Assembly (NCBI RefSeq): GCF_001886615.1 | Contig: NZ_CP018139.1 | Coordinates: 62,001 to 126,000, forward strand | DNA from: Halomonas aestuarii | GTDB taxonomy: Bacteria; Pseudomonadota; Gammaproteobacteria; Pseudomonadales; Halomonadaceae | Length of the DNA stretch: 64,000 nt | Reading direction: 5' to 3' | In this document: piece by piece, positions 54,526 through 63,353 of the stretch | Position numbering within the stretch: position 1 is the first letter of the stretch | How the letters are laid out: every line of letters starts with the position of its first letter | Made by a program: the position numbers and the translations under genes | Notes under the pieces: generated by a model | The model's input: only the letters and a program-made list of their open reading frames with translations | The model's database searches: none | Told to the model about the DNA's origin: nothing

Positions 54526-55668
54526 ATGATCCTGCCGCGCCTGCGCGACCCCTACTTCAACTATCAGCACCGTCGCAAGCTGCACGTGCTGCGCGTCGTG
54601 CTGGCCCTCTGCATCACCTTCGGCATCATCGAGTTCTTCGCCATCCAGCACAGCGGCTGGGCCCTGGTCAGCACCGTCATGGTGATGGGCAACCTCCCGC
54701 ACATCGGCGGCGTGCTCGACAAGGGGCGCCAGCGCCTGCTGGGGACCGCGCTCGGTGCCGGCTGGGGCCTGTTGCTGATCCTGCTGCCGCTGACCTGGCC
54801 GCCCCTCGTCCCCATTGCCACCCTCGCCGGCATCGCCGCTGCCACCTGGTTGACCTTCGGCAACCGTCACGGCTACAGCGGCCTGATGTTCGCCATCAGC
54901 CTGCTGCTGGTGGTCGGCGACGGCACCAGGGAACTCGATATCGGCATGTGGCGAGCCTTCGACGTGCTGCTCGGCACCCTGGTGGGCATCACCGTGACGG
55001 TGCTGGTGCTGCCCCAGAAGGCCACCGACATGATGCGCTTCATGATGGCCGACAACCTGGACCGCATGGCCCGTCTCTATCATGCTCACACCACCGCCAC
55101 CGCCGCCTCGGACATCGACAGCCGCGAGCTGCTCAAGGCCACCAGCAGCGTGCTGGTCAAGCAGCGCGGCCTGGTGGACGCCATCCACCGAGAAAGGCGA
55201 CTGAACCGCCAGGAGCTGGATGACCTCATCTCGCTGCAGCGGCGCATGCTCTCGACCATCGAGCTGTTGCTCGAGACCCACTGGACGAGCCGCGACGGGC
55301 ACGATCACATCGAGGCCATGACCGGACTGCGCGAGGAGCAGCACACCCTGGCCCGCGGCATCGGCACCCTGGCCTTCCAGGTTCGCACCGGGCGGCCGGT
55401 CGACGTCTCGATCACCCGCTTCGAGCTGGAGCGTCACGCCGAGCTGGCCGCCAACGCCCGGACCAGCGACGGCAGACGCCTCTTCAGCCCCGGCGGCTAT
55501 CTGTGGCTCAATCGGGAGCTGGCACGCCTCACCGCCGACCTGACCCGGCGCCTCGGTGACCTGGAGCGCCTGCCCAGCCGGCGACTGCGACGCCGGGCGC
55601 CCGACCACGGCCTCACCGACACCCCATCGGCCGCCGGGGACCATCACGCAAGAAGGAAAGGCAGATGA
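54526..55668 (+). CDS. FUSC-family inner-membrane protein
   Basis: 380 residues starting MILPRLRDPYF. Six hydrophobic segments in the first 190 residues (LRVVLALCITFGIIEFFAIQ, GWALVSTVMVMGNLPHIGG, GTALGAGWGLLLILLPL) form the fusaric-acid-resistance/aromatic-exporter-like membrane domain; KGRQRLLGTALGAG is typical. A soluble helical part of about 190 residues follows. Probably an exporter or membrane-stress protein; substrate unknown. Stop overlaps nadB (ATGA). Confidence 0.82.
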   Translation: MILPRLRDPYFNYQHRRKLHVLRVVLALCITFGIIEFFAIQHSGWALVSTVMVMGNLPHIGGVLDKGRQRLLGTALGAGWGLLLILLPLTWPPLVPIATLAGIAAATWLTFGNRHGYSGLMFAISLLLVVGDGTRELDIGMWRAFDVLLGTLVGITVTVLVLPQKATDMMRFMMADNLDRMARLYHAHTTATAASDIDSRELLKATSSVLVKQRGLVDAIHRERRLNRQELDDLISLQRRMLSTIELLLETHWTSRDGHDHIEAMTGLREEQHTLARGIGTLAFQVRTGRPVDVSITRFELERHAELAANARTSDGRRLFSPGGYLWLNRELARLTADLTRRLGDLERLPSRRLRRRAPDHGLTDTPSAAGDHHARRKGR

Positions 55669-57245
55669 CGGACAGCGAGCATGACGTGCTGGTCATCGGC
55701 GGCGGGGTCGCCGGACTGGTGCTGGCACTGGAAGTGGCCGATCATCGCCGGGTCACGCTGCTGCGACCGACCAGCGACGACCAGGGAGCCAGCCGTTGGG
55801 CCCAGGGGGGCATCGCCGCCGTGCTCTCCCCCCAGGACGACATCGAGGCCCATGTCGCCGACACCCTGGTGGCCGGCGATGGCCTGTGCGACGAGCGGGC
55901 GGTCCGCTTCACCGTCGAGCAGGGGCCGGCCGCCATCGAGTGGCTGCTGTCCCTCGGCGTCCCCTTCACGCCGGATGCGAGCCCCGACGCCGGCTACCCC
56001 TACCACCTGACCCGGGAAGGCGGTCATGGCGCCCGCCGCATCATCCATGCCGACGATGCCACCGGCCTTGCCGTGGTCGAGACGCTCAGGCAGCACGTGG
56101 ATGCCCACCCGGGGATCACGCTGCGCGGCGACCTCACGGCCATCGGCCTGATCGGCGATGTCGCCGGCCGCTGCCGGGGCGCGCGCTGCCTGGACACCCA
56201 CGGCCGCCTGCACGAGCTCACGGCCGAGGACACCGTGCTCGCGACCGGCGGCGCCAGCGGCCTCTATCGCCACACTACCAGCCCCCAGCCGGCCAGCGGC
56301 GAAGGGATGATGATGGCCGCGGAGCTCGGCGCCGAACTGATGAACCTCGAGTTCCAGCAGTTCCACCCGACCTGCCTCTACGACCCCGAGGGCCCGGCCT
56401 TCCTGGTCAGCGAGGCCGTGCGCGGCGAGGGAGGCCTGCTGCTCAACGCCGCCGGCGAGCGCTTCATGCCGGCGGTGGACCCCCGGGCCGAACTGGCCCC
56501 CCGCGACGTGGTCGCCCGGGCCATCGATGCCGAGATGCAGCGCACCGGCACCGATCATGTCTTCCTGGACATCCGCCACCTCGGCGAGGGCGCCATCCTC
56601 CGTCACTTCCCGACCATCCACGCCCACTGCGCCAGCCGGGGGCTGGACATCGTCCACCGTCCGATTCCCGTGGTGCCGGCCGCCCACTACAGCTGCGGCG
56701 GGGTGAGCACGGACCTCGAGGGCGCCACCACGGTGCCGGGGCTCCATGCCATCGGCGAAGTCGCCTGCACCGGCCTGCACGGCGCCAACCGCATGGCCAG
56801 CAACTCGCTGCTGGAATGCCTGGTGTATGCGCGCAGCTGCGGCCAGCGGCTGCGCACGGCCCGGGGCCGGGCAGACGCCGACCTGGTGCCGAGGCACTGG
56901 GGCACGCGGGTGGTGGACCCGGAGGCCGTCGCGACGATCCGCGAGGAGATGCGCCAGCTGATGAGCGCTCGCGTGGCGATCGTGCGCACCGACCGCGGAC
57001 TGGATGAGGCCGCCCGGGAGCTTGGCGTGCTGTACCAGGACCTCGCCCTGCGGGTGCGGGAGGCCACCCCGTCTGTGGCGCTGTCGAACCTCTGGCATGC
57101 CCTACGCCTGGCGCGACTCACCGTGGCCAGCGCCCGGGCGAGAAGGGAGTCCCGTGGCCTGCATTACAACCCGGATTGCCCGGTCCACGCCGAGGCGAAT
57201 CCGCACCCCTCGCGGATCCGGCTTGAGGACCTCGAGACGCGGTGA
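55665..57245 (+). CDS. nadB: L-aspartate oxidase
   Basis: 526-residue FAD flavoprotein making iminoaspartate for NAD synthesis. FAD motif VIGGGVAGLVLAL; SRWAQGGIAAVL, EFQQFHPTCLY, PAAHYSCGGV and ANRMASNSLLECLVY are succinate-dehydrogenase/NadB active-site blocks. Overlaps the FUSC gene stop by 4 bases and converges on ygfX-sdhE, a neighbourhood shared with Pseudomonas, where rpoE/mucA also lie; those are not here. Confidence 0.96.
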   Translation: MTDSEHDVLVIGGGVAGLVLALEVADHRRVTLLRPTSDDQGASRWAQGGIAAVLSPQDDIEAHVADTLVAGDGLCDERAVRFTVEQGPAAIEWLLSLGVPFTPDASPDAGYPYHLTREGGHGARRIIHADDATGLAVVETLRQHVDAHPGITLRGDLTAIGLIGDVAGRCRGARCLDTHGRLHELTAEDTVLATGGASGLYRHTTSPQPASGEGMMMAAELGAELMNLEFQQFHPTCLYDPEGPAFLVSEAVRGEGGLLLNAAGERFMPAVDPRAELAPRDVVARAIDAEMQRTGTDHVFLDIRHLGEGAILRHFPTIHAHCASRGLDIVHRPIPVVPAAHYSCGGVSTDLEGATTVPGLHAIGEVACTGLHGANRMASNSLLECLVYARSCGQRLRTARGRADADLVPRHWGTRVVDPEAVATIREEMRQLMSARVAIVRTDRGLDEAARELGVLYQDLALRVREATPSVALSNLWHALRLARLTVASARARRESRGLHYNPDCPVHAEANPHPSRIRLEDLETR

Positions 57246-57300
57246 GCTACCCCGCCCCGCGTCCCCGGGATGACGAGGAGGCCGTTCAGTTCCATTCAGT

Positions 57301-57699
57301 TCAGGGCAGGGGAAGCAGCGCCCGGCGCAGGCGCCGCAGGGAGTCGGGGTCGCTGCTGTCCGGCCAGAGCCACAGGCGGCGCCCGTCGAGTTTCAGCCCG
57401 ATCAGCCAGGGCCCCAGATAGTCACACCGCAGTGTGACCGGCCGCCAGGGCCGGGTCCCGTCGTCTCGCCAGGAAAAGCTCGTGCCGCCCGTCGCCGTCG
57501 GGGTGACGAGCAGCTGGCCATGGCAGCGGCGCCGAGCGACGGTCGCCATCACCCCGGCGAGCATGCCCACCGCGAGGATGCCGGCCCACGGGGGAGCCAC
57601 GCCGACCACCAGGGCGGCGGCCGCCGCGGCGACCAGCCCCTGGGCCGCCAGCGAGAGCCTAGAGGTTGCGATAGCGATCGTTGTCGGTGGTCTCGGCAT
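57301..57699 (-). CDS. ygfX: YgfX-like membrane protein
   Basis: 132 residues with two hydrophobic segments (about 17-52) and a C-terminal cytoplasmic part (WRPVTLRCDYLGPWLIGLKLDG, WLWPDSSDPDSLRRLRRALL) matching the YgfX/CptA pattern. In E. coli YgfX is proposed to be the toxin partner of SdhE and to affect FtsZ/MreB, though that role is debated. The ATG at 57699 overlaps the sdhE end by 41 bases; a later start is possible. Confidence 0.75.
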   Translation of the reverse strand: MPRPPTTIAIATSRLSLAAQGLVAAAAAALVVGVAPPWAGILAVGMLAGVMATVARRRCHGQLLVTPTATGGTSFSWRDDGTRPWRPVTLRCDYLGPWLIGLKLDGRRLWLWPDSSDPDSLRRLRRALLPLP

Positions 57700-57952
57700 G
57701 GTCGACGATCATCTTGACGATGCGACGCCTCGCCGGATCCTCGGGCCACTCACGACGCATCAGCCAGACGAACAGGTCCTGGTCCTCCTCGTCGATCAGC
57801 GACCGGAATGCCGCCTGGTCCGCCTCCTCCAGGTCGCCATAGCACTGGTCGAGGAAGGGAATCAGCAGCAGGTCCAGCTCCCACATGCCGCGACGGGAGT
57901 GCCAGTAGAGGCGCTTGCGAAGGGCGGCTTCCGGAGACGAATCGTCGTTCAA
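57659..57952 (-). CDS. sdhE: FAD assembly factor SdhE (YgfY/CptB)
   Basis: 97 residues from a TTG at 57952 with GAGG 6 bases upstream; no ATG option gives the conserved core. RRGMWELDLLLIPF is the SdhE RGxxE motif needed to flavinylate SdhA, and FLDQCYGDLEEADQAAF and WLMRREWP follow the family. Acts in the cytoplasm on succinate dehydrogenase and fumarate reductase flavoproteins. Overlaps ygfX. Confidence 0.92.
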   Translation of the reverse strand: MNDDSSPEAALRKRLYWHSRRGMWELDLLLIPFLDQCYGDLEEADQAAFRSLIDEEDQDLFVWLMRREWPEDPARRRIVKMIVDHAETTDNDRYRNL

Positions 57953-58064
57953 GGTCGGCCTCGTTGGGTCGGATGGATGTGGCGCCAGTATACCCGAGCC
58001 CCCTCCCTACCGGCAGCCCACTGCCCCCTCTCGCCGCGCCGGTTCGTGAAAAGGTCGTAGTGCG

Positions 58065-58093
58065 TTGTTTTCTCGAGACTTGCACAGTATGCT
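58065..58093 (+). promoter_or_regulatory. candidate ihfB promoter
   Basis: TTGTTT, 17-bp spacer, TATGCT (58088-58093), 61 bases before the ihfB ATG. It is enclosed by an inverted repeat GCGTTGTTTT (58062-58071) and AAAACAACAACGC (58099-58111, 3 extra bases), which may be a regulatory site. Confidence 0.45.
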
Positions 58094-58154
58094 TTGGAAA
58101 AACAACAACGCCGGGATCGCGCCGACCCAGGCAGGACCGCACGGAGACGAGCCG

Positions 58155-58451
58155 ATGACCAAGTCCGAACTGATCGAACAGATCGCCATGCGACAGCCAG
58201 AGCTGTCGGTCAAGGAGGTCGAGGCCGCGGTGCGCCTGATCCTCGACGACATCACCGACACCCTGGCCGAGGGAGGACGCGTGGAGATTCGCGGCTTCGG
58301 CAGCTTCTCGCTGCACTACCGGGAGCCCCGGGTCGGCAGGAACCCCAAGACGGGGGAACCGGTCGCACTCGAGGGCAAGTTCGTGCCACACTTCAAGCCC
58401 GGCAAGGAGCTGCGCGAACAGGTGGATGCCAGCCGCGCGCTCGGCTACTGA
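58155..58451 (+). CDS. ihfB: integration host factor subunit beta
   Basis: 98-residue HU/IHF-family DNA-bending protein. Core [22 protein letters not shown] is the beta-arm region with Pro for minor-groove intercalation; [11 protein letters not shown] is the family N-terminus. In most gammaproteobacteria rpsA lies upstream; here the divergent sdhE gene takes that place. Followed by the LPS-assembly genes, as is usual (ihfB-lapA-lapB). Confidence 0.96.
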   Translation: MTKSELIEQIAMRQPELSVKEVEAAVRLILDDITDTLAEGGRVEIRGFGSFSLHYREPRVGRNPKTGEPVALEGKFVPHFKPGKELREQVDASRALGY

Positions 58452-58496
58452 ACGGCGACCAACGACCGCCGTCTCTCCTTCAACCGACACGGGAAC

Positions 58497-58808
58497 ATGC
58501 ACATGCGTTGGCTCAAAGGCCTGATCCTGGCCATCATCCTGCTGGCGGTACTGCTGATCGGCATCCTCTTCGCCGTCAACAACCAGCAGGCCCTGCCCCT
58601 GAACCTCATCTGGATCGAGCTGCCAGCCGTCTCGCTCTCCGTCTGGCTGCTGGCCGCCCTGGCCGTGGGCGTGCTGCTCGGCATGCTCGCCATGAGTGGC
58701 GTCTACCTGCGCCTGCGCACCCTGCTGACCCGTGCCCAGCGCCACAACCAGCAGCAGCGCAAGGAACTCGACCGTCTGCGCGTCCAGGAGATGAAGGAAC
58801 TCCCCTAG
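58497..58808 (+). CDS. lapA: lipopolysaccharide assembly protein A (YciS, DUF1049)
   Basis: 103 residues. Two TM helices (about 5-26 and 45-67) with FAVNNQQALPLNLIW between, then a basic coiled tail, as in YciS/LapA. It assists LapB in controlling LpxC proteolysis. Ends one base before the lapB ATG. Not related to the LapA adhesin at 8630. Confidence 0.92.
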   Translation: MHMRWLKGLILAIILLAVLLIGILFAVNNQQALPLNLIWIELPAVSLSVWLLAALAVGVLLGMLAMSGVYLRLRTLLTRAQRHNQQQRKELDRLRVQEMKELP

Positions 58809-59993
58809 ATGCCCGATGTTCTCCTGCTGGCCCTGCTGGTGGTGGCAATCGCCACCGGCTGGTGGCTGGGCCGACGGGAACGGCGACGTGTAGGCGAGGC
58901 GTCAGCGCCGCCGGCGCTGTCGAGGGATTATTTCGTCGGCCTCAACTACCTGCTGAACGACCAGCAGGACCAGGCCATCGAGACCTTCATCGGCGCGCTG
59001 GAGGTGAACAGCGACACCGTCGAGACCCACCTGGCCCTGGGCAACCTCTTCCGCAACCGGAGCGAGGCCGATCGGGCGCTGAAGATCCACCAGAACCTGC
59101 TCGCCCGCCCGACGCTGACTACCGACCAGAGCGAGCGTGTCCAGCTCGAGCTCTCCCGGGACTTCCTCGCCCTGGGCCTGCTCGACCGTGCCGAGCGGCT
59201 GCTGCAGAGCCTGCTGCACGACGGGCAGGACGACGAGCTGCGCGGCTCGGCCAGGCGGCTACTGGTCGACCTGCTCGAACGCGAGCGCGAATGGCAGGCC
59301 GCGCTGGAGGTGGCCCTGCCCAGGCTGACCCGCCAGCATGATGACATCCGCCGCGCCGCGGCCCACTGGCTCTGCGAGCTGGCCGAGCAGGAACGCCACT
59401 CGGCAAGCCCCGTGCTGGCCAGACGTCACCTGCGTCAGGCACTGGCCACCGACCCCCGCTGCGTGCGCGCCAACCTGTTGCTGGCCGCCATGGAGCAAGA
59501 CACGGGCCATTACCGGCAGGCCATCAAGCTGCTGCGACGCGTTCCCGACCAGGATCCGGCCTTCACCTCTACCCTGCTAGACCCTCTGGCCCACGCCTAC
59601 CGGCTGCTGGACGACGAGGAGGGGTTGATCCAGTGCCTGAGGGAGCTGCTCGAACAGGCCCCCTCCACCGCGGTGATCACCCTGCTGGCCGAGACGCTGC
59701 GCCACCACCAGGGCAACGATCAGGACGCCCTCGCGCTGATCCGCGAGCAGCTCGAGCGACAGCCGAGCCTCGAGGCGCTCCACTACCTGCTGACGCTCTA
59801 TCGGCGACACGACCAGGCAGAGGACGACGAGCGCATCGCGCTGCTGGAGCGCCACACCCTCAGCCTGGTCAGCGCCCATCCCCGACATCGCTGTCGACGC
59901 TGCGGCTTCGCCGCCGAAAGGCTGCACTGGCAGTGCCCGCGGTGCCGAAGCTGGGGCACCATCAAGCCGATCGATCGTCCCGACGGGGACTAG
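58809..59993 (+). CDS. lapB: lipopolysaccharide assembly protein B (YciM)
   Basis: 394 residues: one N-terminal TM helix (1-22), about nine TPR repeats (SRDYFVGLNYLLNDQQDQAIE onward), and a C-terminal rubredoxin-like zinc ribbon (CRRCGF ... CPRCRSWGT). Adaptor for FtsH-mediated LpxC degradation, balancing lipopolysaccharide and phospholipid. Adjacent to lapA, and unrelated to the ABC exporter at 17680. Confidence 0.95.
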   Translation: MPDVLLLALLVVAIATGWWLGRRERRRVGEASAPPALSRDYFVGLNYLLNDQQDQAIETFIGALEVNSDTVETHLALGNLFRNRSEADRALKIHQNLLARPTLTTDQSERVQLELSRDFLALGLLDRAERLLQSLLHDGQDDELRGSARRLLVDLLEREREWQAALEVALPRLTRQHDDIRRAAAHWLCELAEQERHSASPVLARRHLRQALATDPRCVRANLLLAAMEQDTGHYRQAIKLLRRVPDQDPAFTSTLLDPLAHAYRLLDDEEGLIQCLRELLEQAPSTAVITLLAETLRHHQGNDQDALALIREQLERQPSLEALHYLLTLYRRHDQAEDDERIALLERHTLSLVSAHPRHRCRRCGFAAERLHWQCPRCRSWGTIKPIDRPDGD

Positions 59994-60000
59994 TCTGGCC

Positions 60001-60702
60001 TCAGACGGCGTCGAGCTCCGCCTCGATGGCCGTCAGGGCCGCCATCGGATCCTCCGCTTGGGTCACGGGCCGCCCCACCACCAGGTGCGTGCTGCCGGCC
60101 CGCAGGGCCTCGGCAGGGGTCATCACGCGCCGCTGGTCCCCGGCGGCGGCAAAGCTCGGGCGGATGCCGGGCGTCACCTTGAGGAAGTCGGTGCCGCACA
60201 GCGCCTGCAGGCGACGAGCCTCCTGGGCCGAACAGACCACGCCGTCCATGCCGCTGTCGCGGGCCAGCGCGGCCAGGCGCTCGACCTGCTCGGCAGGGGT
60301 CGATGACACTCCCACCTCGACCAGGTCGGCCTGCTCCATGCTGGTCAGCACCGTCACCGCGATCAGGTGTGTCGTCAGCCCATGGCGATCCAGCCTCTCC
60401 CGGGCGGCGGCCATCATCCGCCTTCCCCCGGCGGCATGCACGTTCACCATCCATACCCCCTGGTCGGCCGCGGCCTGGACCGCACCCGCCACGGTGTTGG
60501 GAATGTCGTGGAACTTGAGGTCCAGGAACACCTCGAAGCCGCGACCATGGAGGGCCTCGAGGATCTCCGGGCCACTGCGGGTGAACAGCTCCTTGCCCAC
60601 CTTGAGCCGGCAGCGGGCGGGATCGAGGCGATCGGCCATGCACAGGGCGGCATCCAGGGAGGCATAGTCGAGGGCAATGATCAGGGGAGAAGCGGTGGAC
60701 AC
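60001..60702 (-). CDS. pyrF: orotidine 5'-phosphate decarboxylase
   Basis: 233 residues from the GTG at 60702, chosen because AGGAG lies 8 bases upstream; an ATG at 60750 lacks such a site and falls in an inverted repeat. Active-site [11 protein letters not shown] (D-x-K-x-x-D), KVTPGIRP and [11 protein letters not shown] are the OMP decarboxylase motifs. Last step of UMP synthesis in the cytoplasm. Transcribed alone, convergent with lapB. Confidence 0.95.
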   Translation of the reverse strand: MSTASPLIIALDYASLDAALCMADRLDPARCRLKVGKELFTRSGPEILEALHGRGFEVFLDLKFHDIPNTVAGAVQAAADQGVWMVNVHAAGGRRMMAAARERLDRHGLTTHLIAVTVLTSMEQADLVEVGVSSTPAEQVERLAALARDSGMDGVVCSAQEARRLQALCGTDFLKVTPGIRPSFAAAGDQRRVMTPAEALRAGSTHLVVGRPVTQAEDPMAALTAIEAELDAV

Positions 60703-60916
60703 GGTCGGGCTCCTGGCAGGATGAAGGGACTGGGCCAGTATATCAGCCATGGCCTACGCCGCAGGTCGTCGAAATCGCCGGGAGGCTGACGGCCATGGCT
60801 GACGCCAGGTCGCCGTGATCGATGACGAAGGGATCGCGAGTGCCGCACTAGCTTGAAGGAGCAGGCCGGCCCAGGGTGGTGCCGGCCACTGCCCACCGGA
60901 CTCGAGGAGAGCCATC

Positions 60917-61195
60917 ATGAAGACCGCACTCAAGCACGGCCTGTCCTGCCTGCTGCTGGCGATGCTGCTCGGCATCGCGCCCCTGACCCTCGCCCAGGAG
61001 ATGGAACCGATCAACGTCAACTCCGCCGACGCGGCACTGCTGGCCGAGCTGCCCGGCATCGGGCCGAGCAAGGCCTCGGCGATCATCGAGGACCGCCAGG
61101 CCAACGGCCCCTACGAGAGTGCCGCTGACCTGATGCGGGTGAGCGGCATCGGCGAGGCCACGGTGGAGGGACTCGCCGACCAGGTGACGTTCTGA
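60917..61195 (+). CDS. exported ComEA-like helix-hairpin-helix DNA-binding protein
   Basis: 92 residues with a signal peptide (MKTALKHGLSCLLLAMLLGIAPLTLAQ) and a ComEA-type HhH domain (INVNSADAALLAELPGIG, ADLMRVSGIGEATVEGL). In competent bacteria ComEA binds incoming DNA in the periplasm; in halomonads natural competence is not established, so use for DNA uptake is inferred. GAGGAGA precedes the ATG, and a hairpin terminator follows. Confidence 0.9.
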   Translation: MKTALKHGLSCLLLAMLLGIAPLTLAQEMEPINVNSADAALLAELPGIGPSKASAIIEDRQANGPYESAADLMRVSGIGEATVEGLADQVTF

Positions 61196-61219
61196 TCGCT
61201 CCTCGCCACCGGTCACGCC

Positions 61220-61250
61220 AGGACGCCGGCCGATCGCGTGCCGGCGTCCT
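61220..61250 (+). terminator. terminator after the ComEA-like gene
   Basis: 11-bp stem AGGACGCCGGC / GCCGGCGTCCT with a 9-base loop, 24 bases past the stop. No T-run. Confidence 0.55.
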
Positions 61251-61308
61251 CGGGGCCTCGAGCCACCGCTAGCCTGGCCGCCCCGGGGTCGGCCTCATGA
61301 ACGAGACG

Positions 61309-62070
61309 CTAGAGGCGCAGCCCCCCGTCGCACTCGATCACGCGTCCAGTGAAGTACTCGTTGGTCATGATGAAGGCCACGCTCTCGGCGATGTCCTCGG
61401 GCTGGCCGAGACGCCTCAGCGGCACCCCCGAGGTCAGCTTCTCGAGCATGTCCTCGCGCATAGAGGCGGTCATGTCGGTCTCGATGAACCCCGGCGCCAC
61501 CGCGCCCACCCGAATGCCGTAGCGTGCAAGCTCCGCCGCCCAGGTCGTGGTCAGGGCCACCACGCCGGCCTTCGCCGCGGCATAGTTGCTCTGCCCCATG
61601 TTGCCGGCCCGCGAGATGCTCGAGATGTTGACGATCACGCCCTCGTGCCCCGCCTCGATCATCTGCGTGGCGGCCTCCCGGCCGCACAGGAAGACCCCGG
61701 TAAGGTTGACATCGATCACCTGCTGCCACTGCTGCAGGGGCAGGCGCTTCTCCACCTTGCCGTCCTTGGCCTTGACCAGCAGCCCGTCCTTCACGATCCC
61801 GGCGTTGTTGACCAGACCGTGAACCGGCCCCAGTGCGTCCAGGATGTCGCGGAAGGCCTGCTGCACCGAGGCCTCATCGGCCACGTTGACGATGAAGCCG
61901 CGCGAGGCGATCCCGTCAGCGTGCAGGCAGGAGACGGCCTCGTCCAGGGCATCGCCATCCATGTCCATCAGGGCGAGGCGCGCGCCCTGCCGGCCGAGTC
62001 GCTGTGCCATGGCCAGGCCCAGGCCGCGGGCGCCGCCGGTGATGGCGATGACGGTGTTGTCCAGTTTCAT
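61309..62070 (-). CDS. short-chain dehydrogenase/reductase (FabG-like)
   Basis: 253 residues from the ATG at 62070 ([13 protein letters not shown]). NAD(P)-binding [12 protein letters not shown], catalytic Ser in NISSIS and the YAAAK Tyr/Lys pair, then the C-terminal [12 protein letters not shown]. Closest in pattern to FabG-type or 3-hydroxyacyl reductases; the insertion [20 protein letters not shown] is a feature of one SDR subgroup. Substrate unknown. Confidence 0.88.
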   Translation of the reverse strand: MKLDNTVIAITGGARGLGLAMAQRLGRQGARLALMDMDGDALDEAVSCLHADGIASRGFIVNVADEASVQQAFRDILDALGPVHGLVNNAGIVKDGLLVKAKDGKVEKRLPLQQWQQVIDVNLTGVFLCGREAATQMIEAGHEGVIVNISSISRAGNMGQSNYAAAKAGVVALTTTWAAELARYGIRVGAVAPGFIETDMTASMREDMLEKLTSGVPLRRLGQPEDIAESVAFIMTNEYFTGRVIECDGGLRL

Positions 62071-62232
62071 GTGGCTTCTCCAAGGGCATAAACACGCGAT
62101 GCCAAGGCAGGTCGGTGCGGCCTCCGATCGAGTATCTTGCACCGCCTCATATAACCTAATGACATCGTGCTCATCGCCAGACTAACGGAGCCTGGAAGGA
62201 TATTCCATCGCGTCGATTCCACGCCCTGTCGG

Positions 62233-62262
62233 CTTGAATTCTGCCTTACAGCCCCCATCACC
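62233..62262 (+). promoter_or_regulatory. sigma-32-like promoter of fxsA
   Basis: CTTGAAT (62233-62239), 13-bp spacer, CCCCATCACC (62253-62262), close to the heat-shock consensus CTTGAAA-N13/14-CCCCATNT. Ends 28 bases before the fxsA ATG. Confidence 0.6.
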
Positions 62263-62289
62263 TGCGGAACTGACATCTGCGGAGCCATC

Positions 62290-62814
62290 ATGCCCTTTCT
62301 CGTCATCTTTTCCCTCTTCGCCCTGCTCGACTTCGTCATCCTCTTCTCTGTCGGCAGCCAGATCGGCCTGCTGACCACGCTGGTGCTGGTGCTGGCCACC
62401 GGCTTCATCGGCCTGCACCTGATCCGGCGGGAAGGCGTGGCCACCTTTGCCCGCGCCCAGGAACGCATGGCCCAGGGGGAAATCCCCTCGGGCGAACTGC
62501 TGACCGGTGCCGCCCTGATCTTCGGCGGGGCCCTGCTGATGGCCCCCGGCTTCCTCTCCGACGCGCTGGGCTTCATGTGCCTGGTGCCCGACGCGCGGCG
62601 ACTGCTGGCCAAGTCGCTGACCTGGCTGGGGGTGCGCATGAAGGGTCTGCACGTCCAGGCCGAGACCTATCGTCCTCGCCAGGGGTCCGATGCCGACTGG
62701 CAGCAGGCGGGCCCCCAGTGGGAGTCCGCGGCAGACCGGGAGGGCGGCCAGGGAGCCTCCGGCGGCGACCGTCCCCTCGAGGGCGAGTTCATCTCCCGCG
62801 ATGACGCGCGCTGA
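62290..62814 (+). CDS. fxsA: FxsA family membrane protein
   Basis: 174 residues, with two or three TM segments (MPFLVIFSLFALLDFVILF, LLTTLVLVLATGFIGLHLIRR, GAALIFGGALLMAPGFLSDALGF) and a Gln/Gly-rich acidic tail. FxsA overproduction in E. coli relieves phage T7 exclusion by F plasmid; normal function unknown. Upstream of groES as in many gammaproteobacteria, and likely heat-shock controlled through its own sigma-32-like promoter. Confidence 0.93.
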   Translation: MPFLVIFSLFALLDFVILFSVGSQIGLLTTLVLVLATGFIGLHLIRREGVATFARAQERMAQGEIPSGELLTGAALIFGGALLMAPGFLSDALGFMCLVPDARRLLAKSLTWLGVRMKGLHVQAETYRPRQGSDADWQQAGPQWESAADREGGQGASGGDRPLEGEFISRDDAR

Positions 62815-62843
62815 TCGGGGCGCAAAAAATTTTCATGCGGGGC

Positions 62844-62873
62844 CTTGAAAGCCCCATGCCGAACCCCACTTAT
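62844..62873 (+). promoter_or_regulatory. sigma-32-type promoter of groES-groEL
   Basis: CTTGAAA (62844-62850), 13-bp spacer, CCCCACTTAT (62864-62873), matching the heat-shock consensus except one base. About 150 bases before groES. No CIRCE element was seen, as usual for this group. Confidence 0.75.
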
Positions 62874-63026
62874 CCGACAGCATCAGGATTCGGTCCGGGG
62901 GGCTCCCCTCGGGCCATCGACAAGGAAGGCGTCCATCGCCTCCACCCCGCAGCGAGACTGCGGGTTGATGATGAAAACCGCCGGGGCAGCGTCCCGGCAC
63001 AGCAAACCATCAGGAGAACGTGAGCA

Positions 63027-63320
63027 ATGAACATCCGTCCCTTGCACGATCGCGTCGTGATCCGTCGCGTCGAAGAAGAACAGAAGACCGCTGGCGGCAT
63101 CGTGCTTCCGGGCAATGCCCAGGAAAAACCGACTCGTGGCGAGATCCTCGCCGTCGGTAACGGCCGGATTCTCGACAACGGCGATGTCCGCCCGCTGGAC
63201 GTCAAGGTCGGTGACACCGTGATCTTCAAGGAAGGCTTCGGCGTCGAGAAGCAGAAGATCGACGGCGAGGAAGTCCTGATCATGAGCGAATCCGACATCC
63301 TGGCCGTCGTCGAGGGCTGA
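63027..63320 (+). CDS. groES: co-chaperonin GroES
   Basis: 97 residues, [18 protein letters not shown] with the mobile loop [19 protein letters not shown]. Lid of the GroEL chamber for folding in the cytoplasm. 63 bases before groEL, same operon. Confidence 0.98.
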   Translation: MNIRPLHDRVVIRRVEEEQKTAGGIVLPGNAQEKPTRGEILAVGNGRILDNGDVRPLDVKVGDTVIFKEGFGVEKQKIDGEEVLIMSESDILAVVEG

Positions 63321-63353
63321 GGCCGGACACGACCCGCAACCGTTCGATTCTGA

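Noticed and set aside
58497..59993. LPS genes lapA-lapB as part of the adhesin Lap system
   Set aside because: Name coincidence only: DUF1049 and TPR/rubredoxin proteins of LPS control, 36 kb away from the adhesin locus.
62844..62857. CTTGAAA followed at once by CCCCAT as a heat-shock promoter
   Set aside because: Spacing of one base is impossible for sigma-32; the CCCCACTTAT 13 bases downstream is the better -10.
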